A stretch of DNA of 64,000 nucleotides from JAZKHE01 sp040385525 (lineage in GTDB: Bacteria; Bacteroidota; Bacteroidia; UBA4408): NCBI GenBank assembly GCA_040385525.1, contig JAZKHE010000006.1, positions 124,001 through 188,000 of the forward strand. Direction: 5' to 3'. How positions within the stretch are numbered: position 1 is the stretch's first letter; every line of letters starts with the position of its first letter. The position numbers and the translations under genes were made by a program. The notes beneath the pieces were generated by a model. It was not told the origin of the DNA and searched no databases. It saw nothing but the letters and a program-made list of their open reading frames with translations. Positions 25,646 through 33,791 of this stretch are shown one piece after another.

Positions 25646-26182
25646 ATGAATAGAATTATCAAAATACTTTCAGTTATATTATCATTTCATATTAATTTTT
25701 TAAACGCTCAGTCTTTGGAAGTGGATACCATATTTTACAAAAAGGATTCTACTTATCTAATTGAATTAATAGAAGTATATTTTAAATATACTTTTGTAAG
25801 TGATACGATAATAACGGTTACGAAAGCAAATAATAACAAACTGAAAAACAAACAATATTTTAATTTAGGTGAAATTAGTGGTTTATATTTTTCATCTGAA
25901 AAAATATTTCATTTGAAAGATGGTACTTTAATAAACGATGGACATCAGAGTATGACAAATTGTACTCGTGAGAAAGAAAAAAAATATAAGGCAAAAAAAA
26001 ATGAAATAATAATTTTTAAAGCACAAGCTTACACTAATCGTTTTATATTAAATGATCATTTAGAAATAGATAATAAACCTATACCCATATCCATAATAAA
26101 ATCGATTGAACTCTTAATAGAAGAACACCCGAACAAAGGCAGGCCTCCACTTAGTGTAATTTTACCATTTCCCCCACGCTAG
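25646..26182 (+). CDS. Hypothetical exported protein
   Basis: The 178-residue protein has a probable signal peptide ending LNAQ (about 22) and no recognised domain. The body is rich in Lys, Ile and Asn, with two cysteine-free beta-like regions and one Cys in MTNCTREKEKKYKAKKNE. It ends RPPLSVILPFPPR. The last codons and stop overlap a GC-rich hairpin repeat, so the natural C-terminus may have been changed by insertion of that repeat. Function unknown. Confidence 0.6.
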   Translation: MNRIIKILSVILSFHINFLNAQSLEVDTIFYKKDSTYLIELIEVYFKYTFVSDTIITVTKANNNKLKNKQYFNLGEISGLYFSSEKIFHLKDGTLINDGHQSMTNCTREKEKKYKAKKNEIIIFKAQAYTNRFILNDHLEIDNKPIPISIIKSIELLIEEHPNKGRPPLSVILPFPPR

Positions 26183-26203
26183 CGCGAGCTTGTAGCTCGT
26201 GCT
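26181..26203. repeat. AGCTCG hairpin repeat
   Basis: A 10-bp stem (26181-26190 with 26194-26203, one G-T pair, TGT loop) overlaps the stop codon of the preceding gene. A half copy, ATAGCTCGTGCTTAA, occurs near 26308. Between them lies a TTTGTCATTCTGAGG element like the one at 13841. Confidence 0.6.
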
Positions 26204-26326
26204 TAATTACACACCTAGTTTGTCATTCTGAGGTAATAATAATCCAAAAAAAAAGATGCTTCCTTCGTCAGCATGACAAAGTGTTAAAAATAAGCTAGTT
26301 AAAGTTTATAGCTCGTGCTTAAATCG

Positions 26327-27637
26327 TTAAATTAAACTAACTCTTACTTTTTTGCTTTTAAGTTTGCTGTTGTTTACTTTTTGTATGGTAGGTATTGCTT
26401 TATTAGCTTGCACAGCCACAAAAGCACAATCTTGCTGAATTTCTATATTGCCCAATTCATAACTTTGCAATTCGCCTTGTTTTAAAAACAAGCCTGCCAC
26501 ATCACCTTTCGATATTTTATCTCTTCGCCCACCAGTTATGTAAAGTGTTTTCCATTTAGATGGAGCAGGAATAGGAGCAGGTTTTAGTTTTTCAATTTCG
26601 TAATTCATAACAAAATCGGGCATAGGCTCGTTTCTCCATTTTAAAATGTAAGCTGTTCCATCACTTTTCATTCGTGCAGTACGGCCGTTTCTATGCGTAA
26701 ATTCTTCTTCGCGTTTTGGTAATTGAAAATGAATAATAAATTTCACTTCGGGCACATCAATTCCGCGAGCAGCCAAATCAGTAGCAATTAAAACCTGATA
26801 TGTTCCGTTTCTAAATTTAACCAAAGCTAATTCTCTATCTTTTTGCTCTAAGCCACCATAAAAGCAACCATGACTAATATTTTTACTTGCTAAAAAATTG
26901 CTAACATCTTCAATCGAATCTTTAAAATTGCAAAATACGATGCCGGGCTCGTTTCCAATGTGGCTAAGTGTTTCCACTAACGAATCTAATTTGTTATTGG
27001 CATTGCTGGCAATAATTTTTATTTCTAGCTTTTCATTTTCTTCATGTAAATAGTCAATATAAACAGGCTTTTTAAGCGCTAAAAAAGAAGGTATTTCTTT
27101 TTTGTTGGTAGCAGATGTCAATATTTTTTTGCGCACTTTTGGTAAAGCATAAACAATGTCGCGCATCTCGTTTTCAAAACCAACTTCTAACGATTTATCA
27201 AATTCATCTAACACCAATGTTTTAATATCGTTGGTAGAAAAACTTTCTCTTCGCAAGTGATCGGCAATTCTGCCAGGTGTACCAATTAAAATAGCAGGCT
27301 TGTGTTTTAAGTCAATTTTATCTTCGGAGCCAGCTCTTCCGCCATACAAAGCATTAGTTTTAAATCCGCTGCCCATTTTGCGCACAACTTGTTCTATTTG
27401 CAAAGCCAACTCGCGCGATGGGACAATTATTAAAGCTTGTACTTCTGCACAATCTGCATCTAATTTAGCAATAATGGGTAATAAAAAAGCTACTGTTTTG
27501 CCTGTTCCAGTAGGAGAGAGCAAAACCACTTCTGTATTAATGGTTATTTTTTTAAAAGCTTCTACTTGCATTGGGTTTAGGGCCTCAATACCAAGCTTAT
27601 CTAATATGTTTTGGTTGTTGTTTATTGTGTCAGACAT
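26327..27637 (-). CDS. DEAD-box RNA helicase, DbpA-like
   Basis: The 436-residue protein has motif I SPTGTGKT (41-48), Ia PSRELALQ, Ib GTPGRIADHL, motif II DEFD (144-147) in place of DEAD, motif III SATNKKE, and domain-two motifs FCNFKDS, IATDLAARGIDVPEV and HRNGRTAR. The C-terminus KWKTLYITGGRRDKISKGDVAGLFL to KKVRVSLI is a DbpA RNA-binding domain, which binds hairpin 92 of 23S rRNA in E. coli. A role in large-subunit assembly is likely. The -7 element lies so close that the mRNA may be leaderless. Confidence 0.9.
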   Translation of the reverse strand: MSDTINNNQNILDKLGIEALNPMQVEAFKKITINTEVVLLSPTGTGKTVAFLLPIIAKLDADCAEVQALIIVPSRELALQIEQVVRKMGSGFKTNALYGGRAGSEDKIDLKHKPAILIGTPGRIADHLRRESFSTNDIKTLVLDEFDKSLEVGFENEMRDIVYALPKVRKKILTSATNKKEIPSFLALKKPVYIDYLHEENEKLEIKIIASNANNKLDSLVETLSHIGNEPGIVFCNFKDSIEDVSNFLASKNISHGCFYGGLEQKDRELALVKFRNGTYQVLIATDLAARGIDVPEVKFIIHFQLPKREEEFTHRNGRTARMKSDGTAYILKWRNEPMPDFVMNYEIEKLKPAPIPAPSKWKTLYITGGRRDKISKGDVAGLFLKQGELQSYELGNIEIQQDCAFVAVQANKAIPTIQKVNNSKLKSKKVRVSLI

Positions 27638-27641
27638 TTGG

Positions 27642-27649
27642 CAAAGGTA
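27642..27649 (-). promoter_or_regulatory. -7 element directly before the DbpA-like start
   Basis: On the minus strand TACCTTTG lies only 4 bases upstream of the ATG at 27637. Transcription would begin at or next to the start codon, which suggests a leaderless mRNA. Confidence 0.5.
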
Positions 27650-27696
27650 AGCCTAATAATTTCGTTTTAAGAATATTACACATTTTTAATAGTTGA

Positions 27697-27728
27697 TTTA
27701 CTTTAGTAAATTAAGGGTTTAACCTTAA
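27697..27728. other. Two adjacent palindromes in the dbpA/28043 gap
   Basis: TTTACTTTAGTAAA (27697-27710) is followed at once by TTAAGGGTTTAACCTTAA (27711-27728), both close to perfect palindromes. They could be operator sites between divergent genes. No other gene is seen in the 405-base gap apart from the structured element at 27845. Confidence 0.35.
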
Positions 27729-27844
27729 GTATAACTTTATAAAATTGAAACAAATGCTTTACATTTGTAATAGCATTTATAAAAAGCATTTAGGCAAATT
27801 TTAGTTGGATGCAATAATTAAATTCGATAGATGTGCGTGAGCGT

Positions 27845-27938
27845 GACAAAACGCGAAAGCGATTGGCTTTGTGTGAAAGCATTCGTTTTGTCTTGACTTT
27901 TTTTGGTTCGTTTTTTGTGTCAAGACAAAAAATGAACG
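27845..27938 (+). repeat. Structured intergenic element, copy 3 (upstream of 28043 gene)
   Basis: A closing stem GACAAAAC/GTTTTGTC (27845-27852 with 27885-27892) encloses a CGC-GAAA-GCG hairpin with a GNRA-type loop (27852-27861) and a GCTTT/AAAGC hairpin. It runs into CTTGAC (27892-27897). A 13-bp hairpin (27906-27918 with 27925-27937, one G-T pair) has loop GTCAAG (27919-27924), complementary to CTTGAC. It is about 90 percent identical without indels to the copy at 38285. The first two copies show the same arrangement with a different sequence. Confidence 0.82.
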
Positions 27939-28042
27939 TAAAGAGCCACTATAGGCTGTTAGTTGACATTGCTGTTTAATTAAAAGTGAAAAGTGGAGTA
28001 TATTTATTTAATAGTTTTAGAAGTGATTTAAAATAACTTACG

Positions 28043-28480
28043 ATGAAAAAATTAGTTCTGTCCCTACTTCTTATTGTTATTAGTTGTTCACTTTATGCGC
28101 AATCGTCTGATTGTTTAAAAGCAAAAGGTAAGTATGATATTTTAGAACCCTATTATCAAATTTTAGGAAAAGACACTATAAACAGATACGCAAACGAAGA
28201 TGAAATTATTAAATACGGGCGCTGGGTTTATTTTAGAAAGACAGGATATATAAAAAGTACTGGTTATTATTTTGCGGGTAATAAGCAAGGTTATTGGCGT
28301 TTTTACGATAAAAAAAACAATTTAGTTAAGATTAAAAAATACAGAAATAATCAGTTAATTGAGGTGAACGACATCGTAAATAAAAAGAAAAAAACGTATC
28401 CTTTTGAACCTTACAATTCTGCTTGGGATTATGGTGGAGATTATACAGGTGAATACTTAGAAATGGGAAATTGCAATTAA
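28043..28480 (+). CDS. Exported MORN-like protein
   Basis: The 145-residue protein has a signal peptide (LVLSLLLIVISCSLYAQ). The core YGRWVYFRKTGYIKSTGYYFAGNKQGYWRFYDKKNNLVKIKKYRNNQLI resembles MORN/YwqK-type repeats (W-x-x-Y, G-x-Y). Cys24 and the C-terminal GNCN could form a disulfide. YwqK-type repeat proteins are frequent in Bacteroidota without a fixed role. It is convergent with the YdeI-like gene with one base between. A structured element lies 104 bases upstream in the same orientation. Confidence 0.7.
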   Translation: MKKLVLSLLLIVISCSLYAQSSDCLKAKGKYDILEPYYQILGKDTINRYANEDEIIKYGRWVYFRKTGYIKSTGYYFAGNKQGYWRFYDKKNNLVKIKKYRNNQLIEVNDIVNKKKKTYPFEPYNSAWDYGGDYTGEYLEMGNCN

Positions 28481-28481
28481 T

Positions 28482-28994
28482 TTATTCTAAACCTAACATT
28501 GCTCTAAAACTCTCTTTACCAATAGGAAGCTTTTTTAAGTTTTCAATAAGTAGAATGGCTCTGTCAACTCTTAATTGCGGACTTTTAACTGTAGCCACAT
28601 AATTTATTATATAACGCTGTTTGCCAGGAGTTAAGCCTTCAAATCGTTTAAAACCTTCGCTATCTTGTTTAAATAGTTCTTGTAATTCATCAGGAACTTC
28701 CATTCCGTATTCGCTAGTATCGGGTTCTAAAACAACTTGCACTTCATCACCTTTGCTTAAACCAGCATCTTTTAGTCTTTTTTTATTTATGCTAATGTAA
28801 GCAGTGCCGTTTCCTAACGAAACCATTCCGCATTGATAAGGCTTTTCGTTATTTACTGTACACAACAAACGAGTGCCAATGCCGCCAGCTTTTTTTACAA
28901 TCTTTTCAGGAATAAACAAATAATGCATACCTACCAAATATTGCAATACATCAATATAAGTAGTAAATTCAATTTTAAGTTTTTTATTTGCCAT
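28482..28994 (-). CDS. YdeI/OmdA family protein with DUF1905
   Basis: The 170-residue protein has an N-terminal DUF1905 beta-barrel-like part (VLQYLVGMHYLFIPEKIVKKAGGIGTRLLCTVNNEKPYQCGMVSLGNGTAYISINKKRLKDAGLSKGDEVQVVLE). The C-terminal OmdA part is EVPDELQELFKQDSEGFKRFEGLTPGKQRYIINYVATVKSPQLRVDRAILLIENL. The family was named for bacteriocin or stress protection, but its biochemical activity is not known. It is divergent from the MarR gene. Confidence 0.85.
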   Translation of the reverse strand: MANKKLKIEFTTYIDVLQYLVGMHYLFIPEKIVKKAGGIGTRLLCTVNNEKPYQCGMVSLGNGTAYISINKKRLKDAGLSKGDEVQVVLEPDTSEYGMEVPDELQELFKQDSEGFKRFEGLTPGKQRYIINYVATVKSPQLRVDRAILLIENLKKLPIGKESFRAMLGLE

Positions 28995-29089
28995 AGCTTA
29001 TTGGTTATAAAAGTATAAAAATTATTAAAAAAGGTAAAATAAATAATAATATGCTTGCATATTAAAAAAATGCTTTCTAAATTCGTTTT

Positions 29090-29542
29090 ATGCAAACAGA
29101 AAGAAAACAAACTTTTGATTCGAGAATTAAAAACTGCTGGCAAGCTATATCTCGCATGTATAATGCAGAAGCGGCGCAACACGACTTAACAGCAAACATT
29201 GGTTTTGTATTAATTAATATTGATAAAGAAAATGGAACAACTGCTTCGCAATTAGCGCCATTGTTAGGTATGGAGATTACCAGTTTAACGCGAATTATTA
29301 ATTCTATTGAGCAAAAAAAGTTAATTACACGAAAAACAGATAAAGTTGATAAACGAATTACTCGAATTTTTTTAACAGAAAAAGGAAAGAAAAAAAGAGA
29401 AATATCAAAAATCGAAATCAAAAATTTTAACCAAGAAATACACAAGTTAGTTGGCGAAAAAAAAATAAACGACTTGTTTGAAACACTTGATAAGATTAAT
29501 GAATTTGTGTTGGAAAAAGAAAGAAGTTTGAAAGCTAAGTAG
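29090..29542 (+). CDS. MarR family transcriptional regulator
   Basis: The 150-residue winged-helix protein has a recognition region GTTASQLAPLLGMEITSLTRIINSIEQKKLITRKTDKVDKRITRIFLTEKGKKKREIS, the typical helix-turn-helix plus DxR wing of MarR. It directly precedes the beta-oxidation genes and is probably their regulator, responding to acyl-CoA or a fatty acid. The 111-base gap to fadN contains a complementary GTATGTTGT/ACAACATAC pair (29548 and 29611 regions) that could be an operator or only part of the TTGTA/TACAA text described in the findings. Confidence 0.88.
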   Translation: MQTERKQTFDSRIKNCWQAISRMYNAEAAQHDLTANIGFVLINIDKENGTTASQLAPLLGMEITSLTRIINSIEQKKLITRKTDKVDKRITRIFLTEKGKKKREISKIEIKNFNQEIHKLVGEKKINDLFETLDKINEFVLEKERSLKAK

Positions 29543-29653
29543 GTGTATGTTGTATGCTGTATTCTGTAAGTTGTCCCCTGTCAGAAACAAACATTGGACA
29601 ATATACATTAGACAACATACCTTTTAAATAAATAAATTAGAAAGAAAAATACT

Positions 29654-32059
29654 ATGAACAGAGCCATCAAAAAAGTTGCCATTTTAGGATCAGGAGTAAT
29701 GGGTTCGCGTATAGCTTGCCACTTTGCTAATATTGGTGCAGAAGTACTTTTGTTAGATATTGTTCCCAAAGAACCAAATGATGCCGAAAAAGCAAAAGGT
29801 TTAACGCTAGAATCTAAAGCCGTTCGTAACCGAATTGTGAACGATGCTTTGCAGTTTGCATTAAAATCAAATCCTTCGCCAATTTACCATAAGTCGTTTG
29901 CACAACGTATTGCAACAGGAAACTTTGATGATGATATGCAGAAAATTGCCGATTGCGATTGGACAATAGAAGTTGTTGTAGAAAATTTAGATATTAAAAA
30001 GAAAGTTTTTGAACAAGTTGAAAAATTCCGTAAGCCTGGAACATTAATCACATCAAATACTTCGGGTATTCCAATTCATTTAATGACAGAGGGAAGAAGT
30101 GATGATTTTAAAAAACATTTTTGCGGAACGCACTTTTTTAATCCTCCACGTTATTTAAAATTATTAGAAATAATTCCTACACCACATACCGACAAAGCGG
30201 TAGTAGATTTTTTAATGCATTATGGCGATTTGTTTTTAGGAAAAACTACTGTTTCGTGTAAAGATACACCTGCCTTTATTGCCAATAGAGTAGGTGTTTA
30301 CGGCATTATGTCGTTATTTCATTTAGTGAAAGAAATGGGGCTGACAGTGGAAGAAGTTGATAAATTAACTGGACCTGTTTTAGGCCGTCCTAAATCTGCA
30401 ACTTTTAGAACATGCGATGTGGTTGGTTTAGATACTTTGGTGCATGTAGCTAATGGATTAAAACAAAATTGTCCGAACGATGAAGCTAAAGCTTTGTTTG
30501 AATTACCTGAGTTTTTATCTAAAATGGTTGAAAACAAATGGTTTGGCGACAAAACAAAACAAGGTTTTTATAAAAAAGTAAAAAGCGATTCTGGCAAATC
30601 AGAAATTTTAGCTTTAGATATTAATACGTTGGAATACAAACCATTGCAAAAAGTAAAATTTGCAACCTTAGAAGCTACAAAACCAATCGAAAATCTTCGC
30701 GAACGAATGAAAGTATTGGTAAGCGGAAAAGATAAAGCAGGAGAGTTTTATCGTAAATCGTTTATTGGTTTGTTTCAATATGTTTCTAATCGTATTCCCG
30801 AAATTGCTGACGAATTATTTAAAATAGATGCAGCCATGAATGCTGGTTTTGGCTGGGATTTAGGGCCGTTTGAAACTTGGGATGCCGTAGGTGTAAAAAA
30901 TTCAGTTGCATTAATGGAACAAGCAAATCATAAGCCTGCACAATGGGTTTATGATATGTTAGCTGCTGGAAACGAGAGCTTTTATAAAATTGAAAACGGC
31001 GTAAAAAAATATTACGATATTCCTTCTAAATCATATCAAATAATTCCTGGAACTGAAAATTATATTTCATTAGAAAATTTAAGAAGCACCAAAACAATTT
31101 GGAAAAATGCAGGAACTTCAATTATAGATTTAGGTGATGGAATTATAAATTTAGAGTTTCAAACCAAAATGAATACGCTAGGAAGCGAAGTATTGCAAGG
31201 TATTCACAAGGCAATTGATTTAGCAGAGAAAGATTATAAAGGATTAGTTATTTCAAACGAAGGACAAAATTTTTCTGCAGGAGCAAATCTCGGAATGATT
31301 TTTATGATGGCTGCTGAACAAGATTTTGATGAAGTAGATTTTGCAGTTCGTGCCTTTCAAAATGCGATGATGCGTGTACGTTTCTCTTCAATACCAGTAG
31401 TTGTTGCTCCTCACGGTTTGGCACTTGGCGGTGGTTGTGAGTTAAGCATGCATTCGGATATGGTTGTAGCGCATGCAGAAATGTATATGGGCTTAGTAGA
31501 ATTTGGAGTAGGAGTTATTCCTGGTGGTGGCGGAACAAAAGAGTTTGCGCTGCGTTTAAGCGATTCGTTAAAAGATGGCGATGTAGAATTAAATGCTTTT
31601 AGAGATAAATTTTTAACTATTGGTCAGGCAAAAGTATCTACGTCAGCGCACGAAGCGTTTGATTTAGGTTATTTACGCAAAGGTATTGATAGAGTTGTTA
31701 TTTCAAGAGCTCGTCAGTTAGCCGAAGCTAAAGAAGCTTGTATTGAATTAGCAGATGCAGGTTATACAAAACCGGTAATGCGTAAAGACATAAAAGTGTT
31801 GGGAAATCAAGCAATGGGAATTGTTTATGTAGGAGCAAATTCAATGCGAAGTGGTAATTATATTTCAGACCACGATCAAAAAATTTCAGAAAAATTAGGT
31901 TACGTTTTAGCTGGTGGTGATTTATCAGTTCCAACATTAGTAAGCGAACAATATTTATTGGATTTAGAAAGAAAAACATTTGTTGCACTTTGTCAGGAAA
32001 GAAAAACAATGGAACGCATGCAGAGTATTTTAACGGGTGGAAAGGTTTTGAGGAATTAA
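29654..32059 (+). CDS. fadN: 3-hydroxyacyl-CoA dehydrogenase/enoyl-CoA hydratase fusion
   Basis: The 801-residue protein has an N-terminal NAD-binding 3-hydroxyacyl-CoA dehydrogenase (GSGVMGS from residue 12, CGTHFFNPPRYLKLLEIIP, KDTPAFIANRVG). A second dehydrogenase C-domain follows (about 340-440), then an enoyl-CoA hydratase/crotonase domain (about 490-690: NFSAGANLGMIF, HGLALGGGCELSMHSDMVVAHAEMYMGLVEFGVGVIPGGGG). The order dehydrogenase then hydratase is that of B. subtilis FadN, opposite to E. coli FadB. It carries out two steps of beta-oxidation. Confidence 0.94.
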   Translation: MNRAIKKVAILGSGVMGSRIACHFANIGAEVLLLDIVPKEPNDAEKAKGLTLESKAVRNRIVNDALQFALKSNPSPIYHKSFAQRIATGNFDDDMQKIADCDWTIEVVVENLDIKKKVFEQVEKFRKPGTLITSNTSGIPIHLMTEGRSDDFKKHFCGTHFFNPPRYLKLLEIIPTPHTDKAVVDFLMHYGDLFLGKTTVSCKDTPAFIANRVGVYGIMSLFHLVKEMGLTVEEVDKLTGPVLGRPKSATFRTCDVVGLDTLVHVANGLKQNCPNDEAKALFELPEFLSKMVENKWFGDKTKQGFYKKVKSDSGKSEILALDINTLEYKPLQKVKFATLEATKPIENLRERMKVLVSGKDKAGEFYRKSFIGLFQYVSNRIPEIADELFKIDAAMNAGFGWDLGPFETWDAVGVKNSVALMEQANHKPAQWVYDMLAAGNESFYKIENGVKKYYDIPSKSYQIIPGTENYISLENLRSTKTIWKNAGTSIIDLGDGIINLEFQTKMNTLGSEVLQGIHKAIDLAEKDYKGLVISNEGQNFSAGANLGMIFMMAAEQDFDEVDFAVRAFQNAMMRVRFSSIPVVVAPHGLALGGGCELSMHSDMVVAHAEMYMGLVEFGVGVIPGGGGTKEFALRLSDSLKDGDVELNAFRDKFLTIGQAKVSTSAHEAFDLGYLRKGIDRVVISRARQLAEAKEACIELADAGYTKPVMRKDIKVLGNQAMGIVYVGANSMRSGNYISDHDQKISEKLGYVLAGGDLSVPTLVSEQYLLDLERKTFVALCQERKTMERMQSILTGGKVLRN

Positions 32060-32106
32060 AGGTTGTATTTTGTCTATTGTCTTTTGTATTTTGAAGAAAA
32101 GCATTT

Positions 32107-32454
32107 ATGAATAATTTTAGAGAATTGAAAATTTGGCAAGAGTCAATTGATTTAGCGGTTGAAATTTACAAACTGACTAAAACTTTTCCTATTGACGAAA
32201 GATTTGGTTTAATAAGTCAAATGAATAGATCCGTAGTTTCAATTTCGTCTAATATAGCTGAGGGTGCAGGTAGAAATAACCAAAAGGAATTTAGACAGTT
32301 TTTAGGAATAGCTTTAGGTTCTGCTTGCGAATTAGAATCTCAATTAGTTATAAGTAATAAATTAAATTTTATAGAAGATGAAGTGCTTGAAGAATTATTT
32401 AAAAAGCTAATTCATATTCAAAACATGATAAATAAATTAGTAAAAACACTATAA
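32107..32454 (+). CDS. Four helix bundle protein (23S rRNA IVP type)
   Basis: The 115-residue protein matches the intervening-sequence-protein family: FRELKIWQESIDLAVEIYKLTKTFPIDERFGLISQMNRSVVSISSNIAEGAGRNNQKEFRQFLGIALGSACELESQL. Members were found in intervening sequences of 23S rRNA but are also scattered in genomes. They form a pentameric helical bundle that may bind nucleic acid. Here it sits between fadN and fadA, flanked by TTGTA- and TACAA-rich spacers, and has no obvious link to fatty-acid degradation. It looks inserted. Confidence 0.9.
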   Translation: MNNFRELKIWQESIDLAVEIYKLTKTFPIDERFGLISQMNRSVVSISSNIAEGAGRNNQKEFRQFLGIALGSACELESQLVISNKLNFIEDEVLEELFKKLIHIQNMINKLVKTL

Positions 32455-32521
32455 TCAAAATCAACATACAACTTACATAATACAAGGTACAAAATACAAC
32501 ATACATAATACTAAAAAAAAT

Positions 32522-33697
32522 ATGGAAGCATACATAGTAGCAGGTTACCGTTCGGCAGTAGGAAAAGCAAACAGAGGTTTTTTTCGATTTTACCGTCCCG
32601 ATGATTTAGCAGCAGATGTTATAAAACATTTAATGGCTGCAGTACCTAATTTGGAAAAAGAACGTATTGATGATTTAATGGTTGGCAATGCCATGCCAGA
32701 AGCAGAGCAAGGATTAAATTTTGCACGATTAATATCGTTAATGTCGTTAGATACCGATAAAGTTCCGGGTGTAACGGTTAACAGATATTGCGCATCGGGT
32801 TTAGAAACTATTGCTATGGCAACTGCAAAAATTAAAGCAGGAATGGCGCATTGCATAATTGCTGGTGGTGCAGAAAGCATGAGTTTAATGCCAATGGGCG
32901 GTTGGAAAGTTATTCCGAACGCAAAAGTGGCAAAAGAGCACCCAGATTGGTATTGGGCGATGGGTTTAACTGCAGAAGCTGTTGCTAACGAATTTAAAGT
33001 TTCGCGCGAAGCACAAGATGAGTTTGCTTTTAAATCGCACCAAAAAGCTATTAAAGCAATAAAAGAAGGGAAATTTACTGATGATATTGCACCAATAACA
33101 GTTCAAGAAAAATACTTGGATGCAAATGGAAAAATGCAAACTAAAGAAATAAAAGCATTAATAGATGAAGGTCCTAGAGAAGACACTTCAATGGAAGCTT
33201 TAGCAAAATTAAAACCAGTTTTTTCTGCAACTGGTAGCGTAACTGCAGGTAACTCTTCGCAGACATCTGATGGTGCTGCATTTGTAATTGTAATGAGCGA
33301 AACAATGGTTAAAGAATTAAATTTAAAACCAATTGCTCGTTTGGTAAGTTATGCTGCTGCAGGTGTTCCTCCACGTATTATGGGTATGGGACCAGTTGCA
33401 GCTATTCCTAAAGCGTTAGCTCAAGCAGGATTAAAGTTAAACGACATTAATTTAATAGAATTAAACGAAGCGTTTGCTTCACAATCTATTGCGGTTATTA
33501 AAGAGTTAGGTTTAAATACAGATATAGTAAATGTAAATGGTGGTGCTATTGCATTAGGTCATCCCTTGGGTTGTTCAGGAGCAAAACTTTCTGTACAATT
33601 ATTTAACGAACTAAAGCGCAGAAATCAAAAATACGGAATGGTAACAATGTGCGTAGGTACTGGTCAAGGTGCAGCGGGCATATTTGAAATGATGTAA
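32522..33697 (+). CDS. fadA: Acetyl-CoA C-acyltransferase (thiolase)
   Basis: The 391-residue thiolase has the acylation Cys C90 (NRYCASGLE), the NEAFA motif (ELNEAFASQSIAV), the histidine in NGGAIALGHPLGCSGAKL and the second cysteine in MCVGTGQGAAGIFE. It cleaves 3-ketoacyl-CoA into acetyl-CoA and a shortened acyl-CoA. It works with the fadN product upstream and the acyl-CoA dehydrogenase downstream. The spacer before its ATG is a TACAA-rich run. Confidence 0.95.
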   Translation: MEAYIVAGYRSAVGKANRGFFRFYRPDDLAADVIKHLMAAVPNLEKERIDDLMVGNAMPEAEQGLNFARLISLMSLDTDKVPGVTVNRYCASGLETIAMATAKIKAGMAHCIIAGGAESMSLMPMGGWKVIPNAKVAKEHPDWYWAMGLTAEAVANEFKVSREAQDEFAFKSHQKAIKAIKEGKFTDDIAPITVQEKYLDANGKMQTKEIKALIDEGPREDTSMEALAKLKPVFSATGSVTAGNSSQTSDGAAFVIVMSETMVKELNLKPIARLVSYAAAGVPPRIMGMGPVAAIPKALAQAGLKLNDINLIELNEAFASQSIAVIKELGLNTDIVNVNGGAIALGHPLGCSGAKLSVQLFNELKRRNQKYGMVTMCVGTGQGAAGIFEMM

Positions 33698-33791
33698 TTT
33701 TTTGTACCATGTATTTTGTCCCTTGTATTTCGGACAACATACAATGTACATTCTACATAATACAAAAAAAGAAAAAACTAAAAAAATAAAT

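Noticed and set aside
33702..33791. Longer N-terminus of the acyl-CoA dehydrogenase
   Set aside because: The extra 30 codons are translated TTGTA/TACAA spacer text; the ATG at 33792 gives the normal start.
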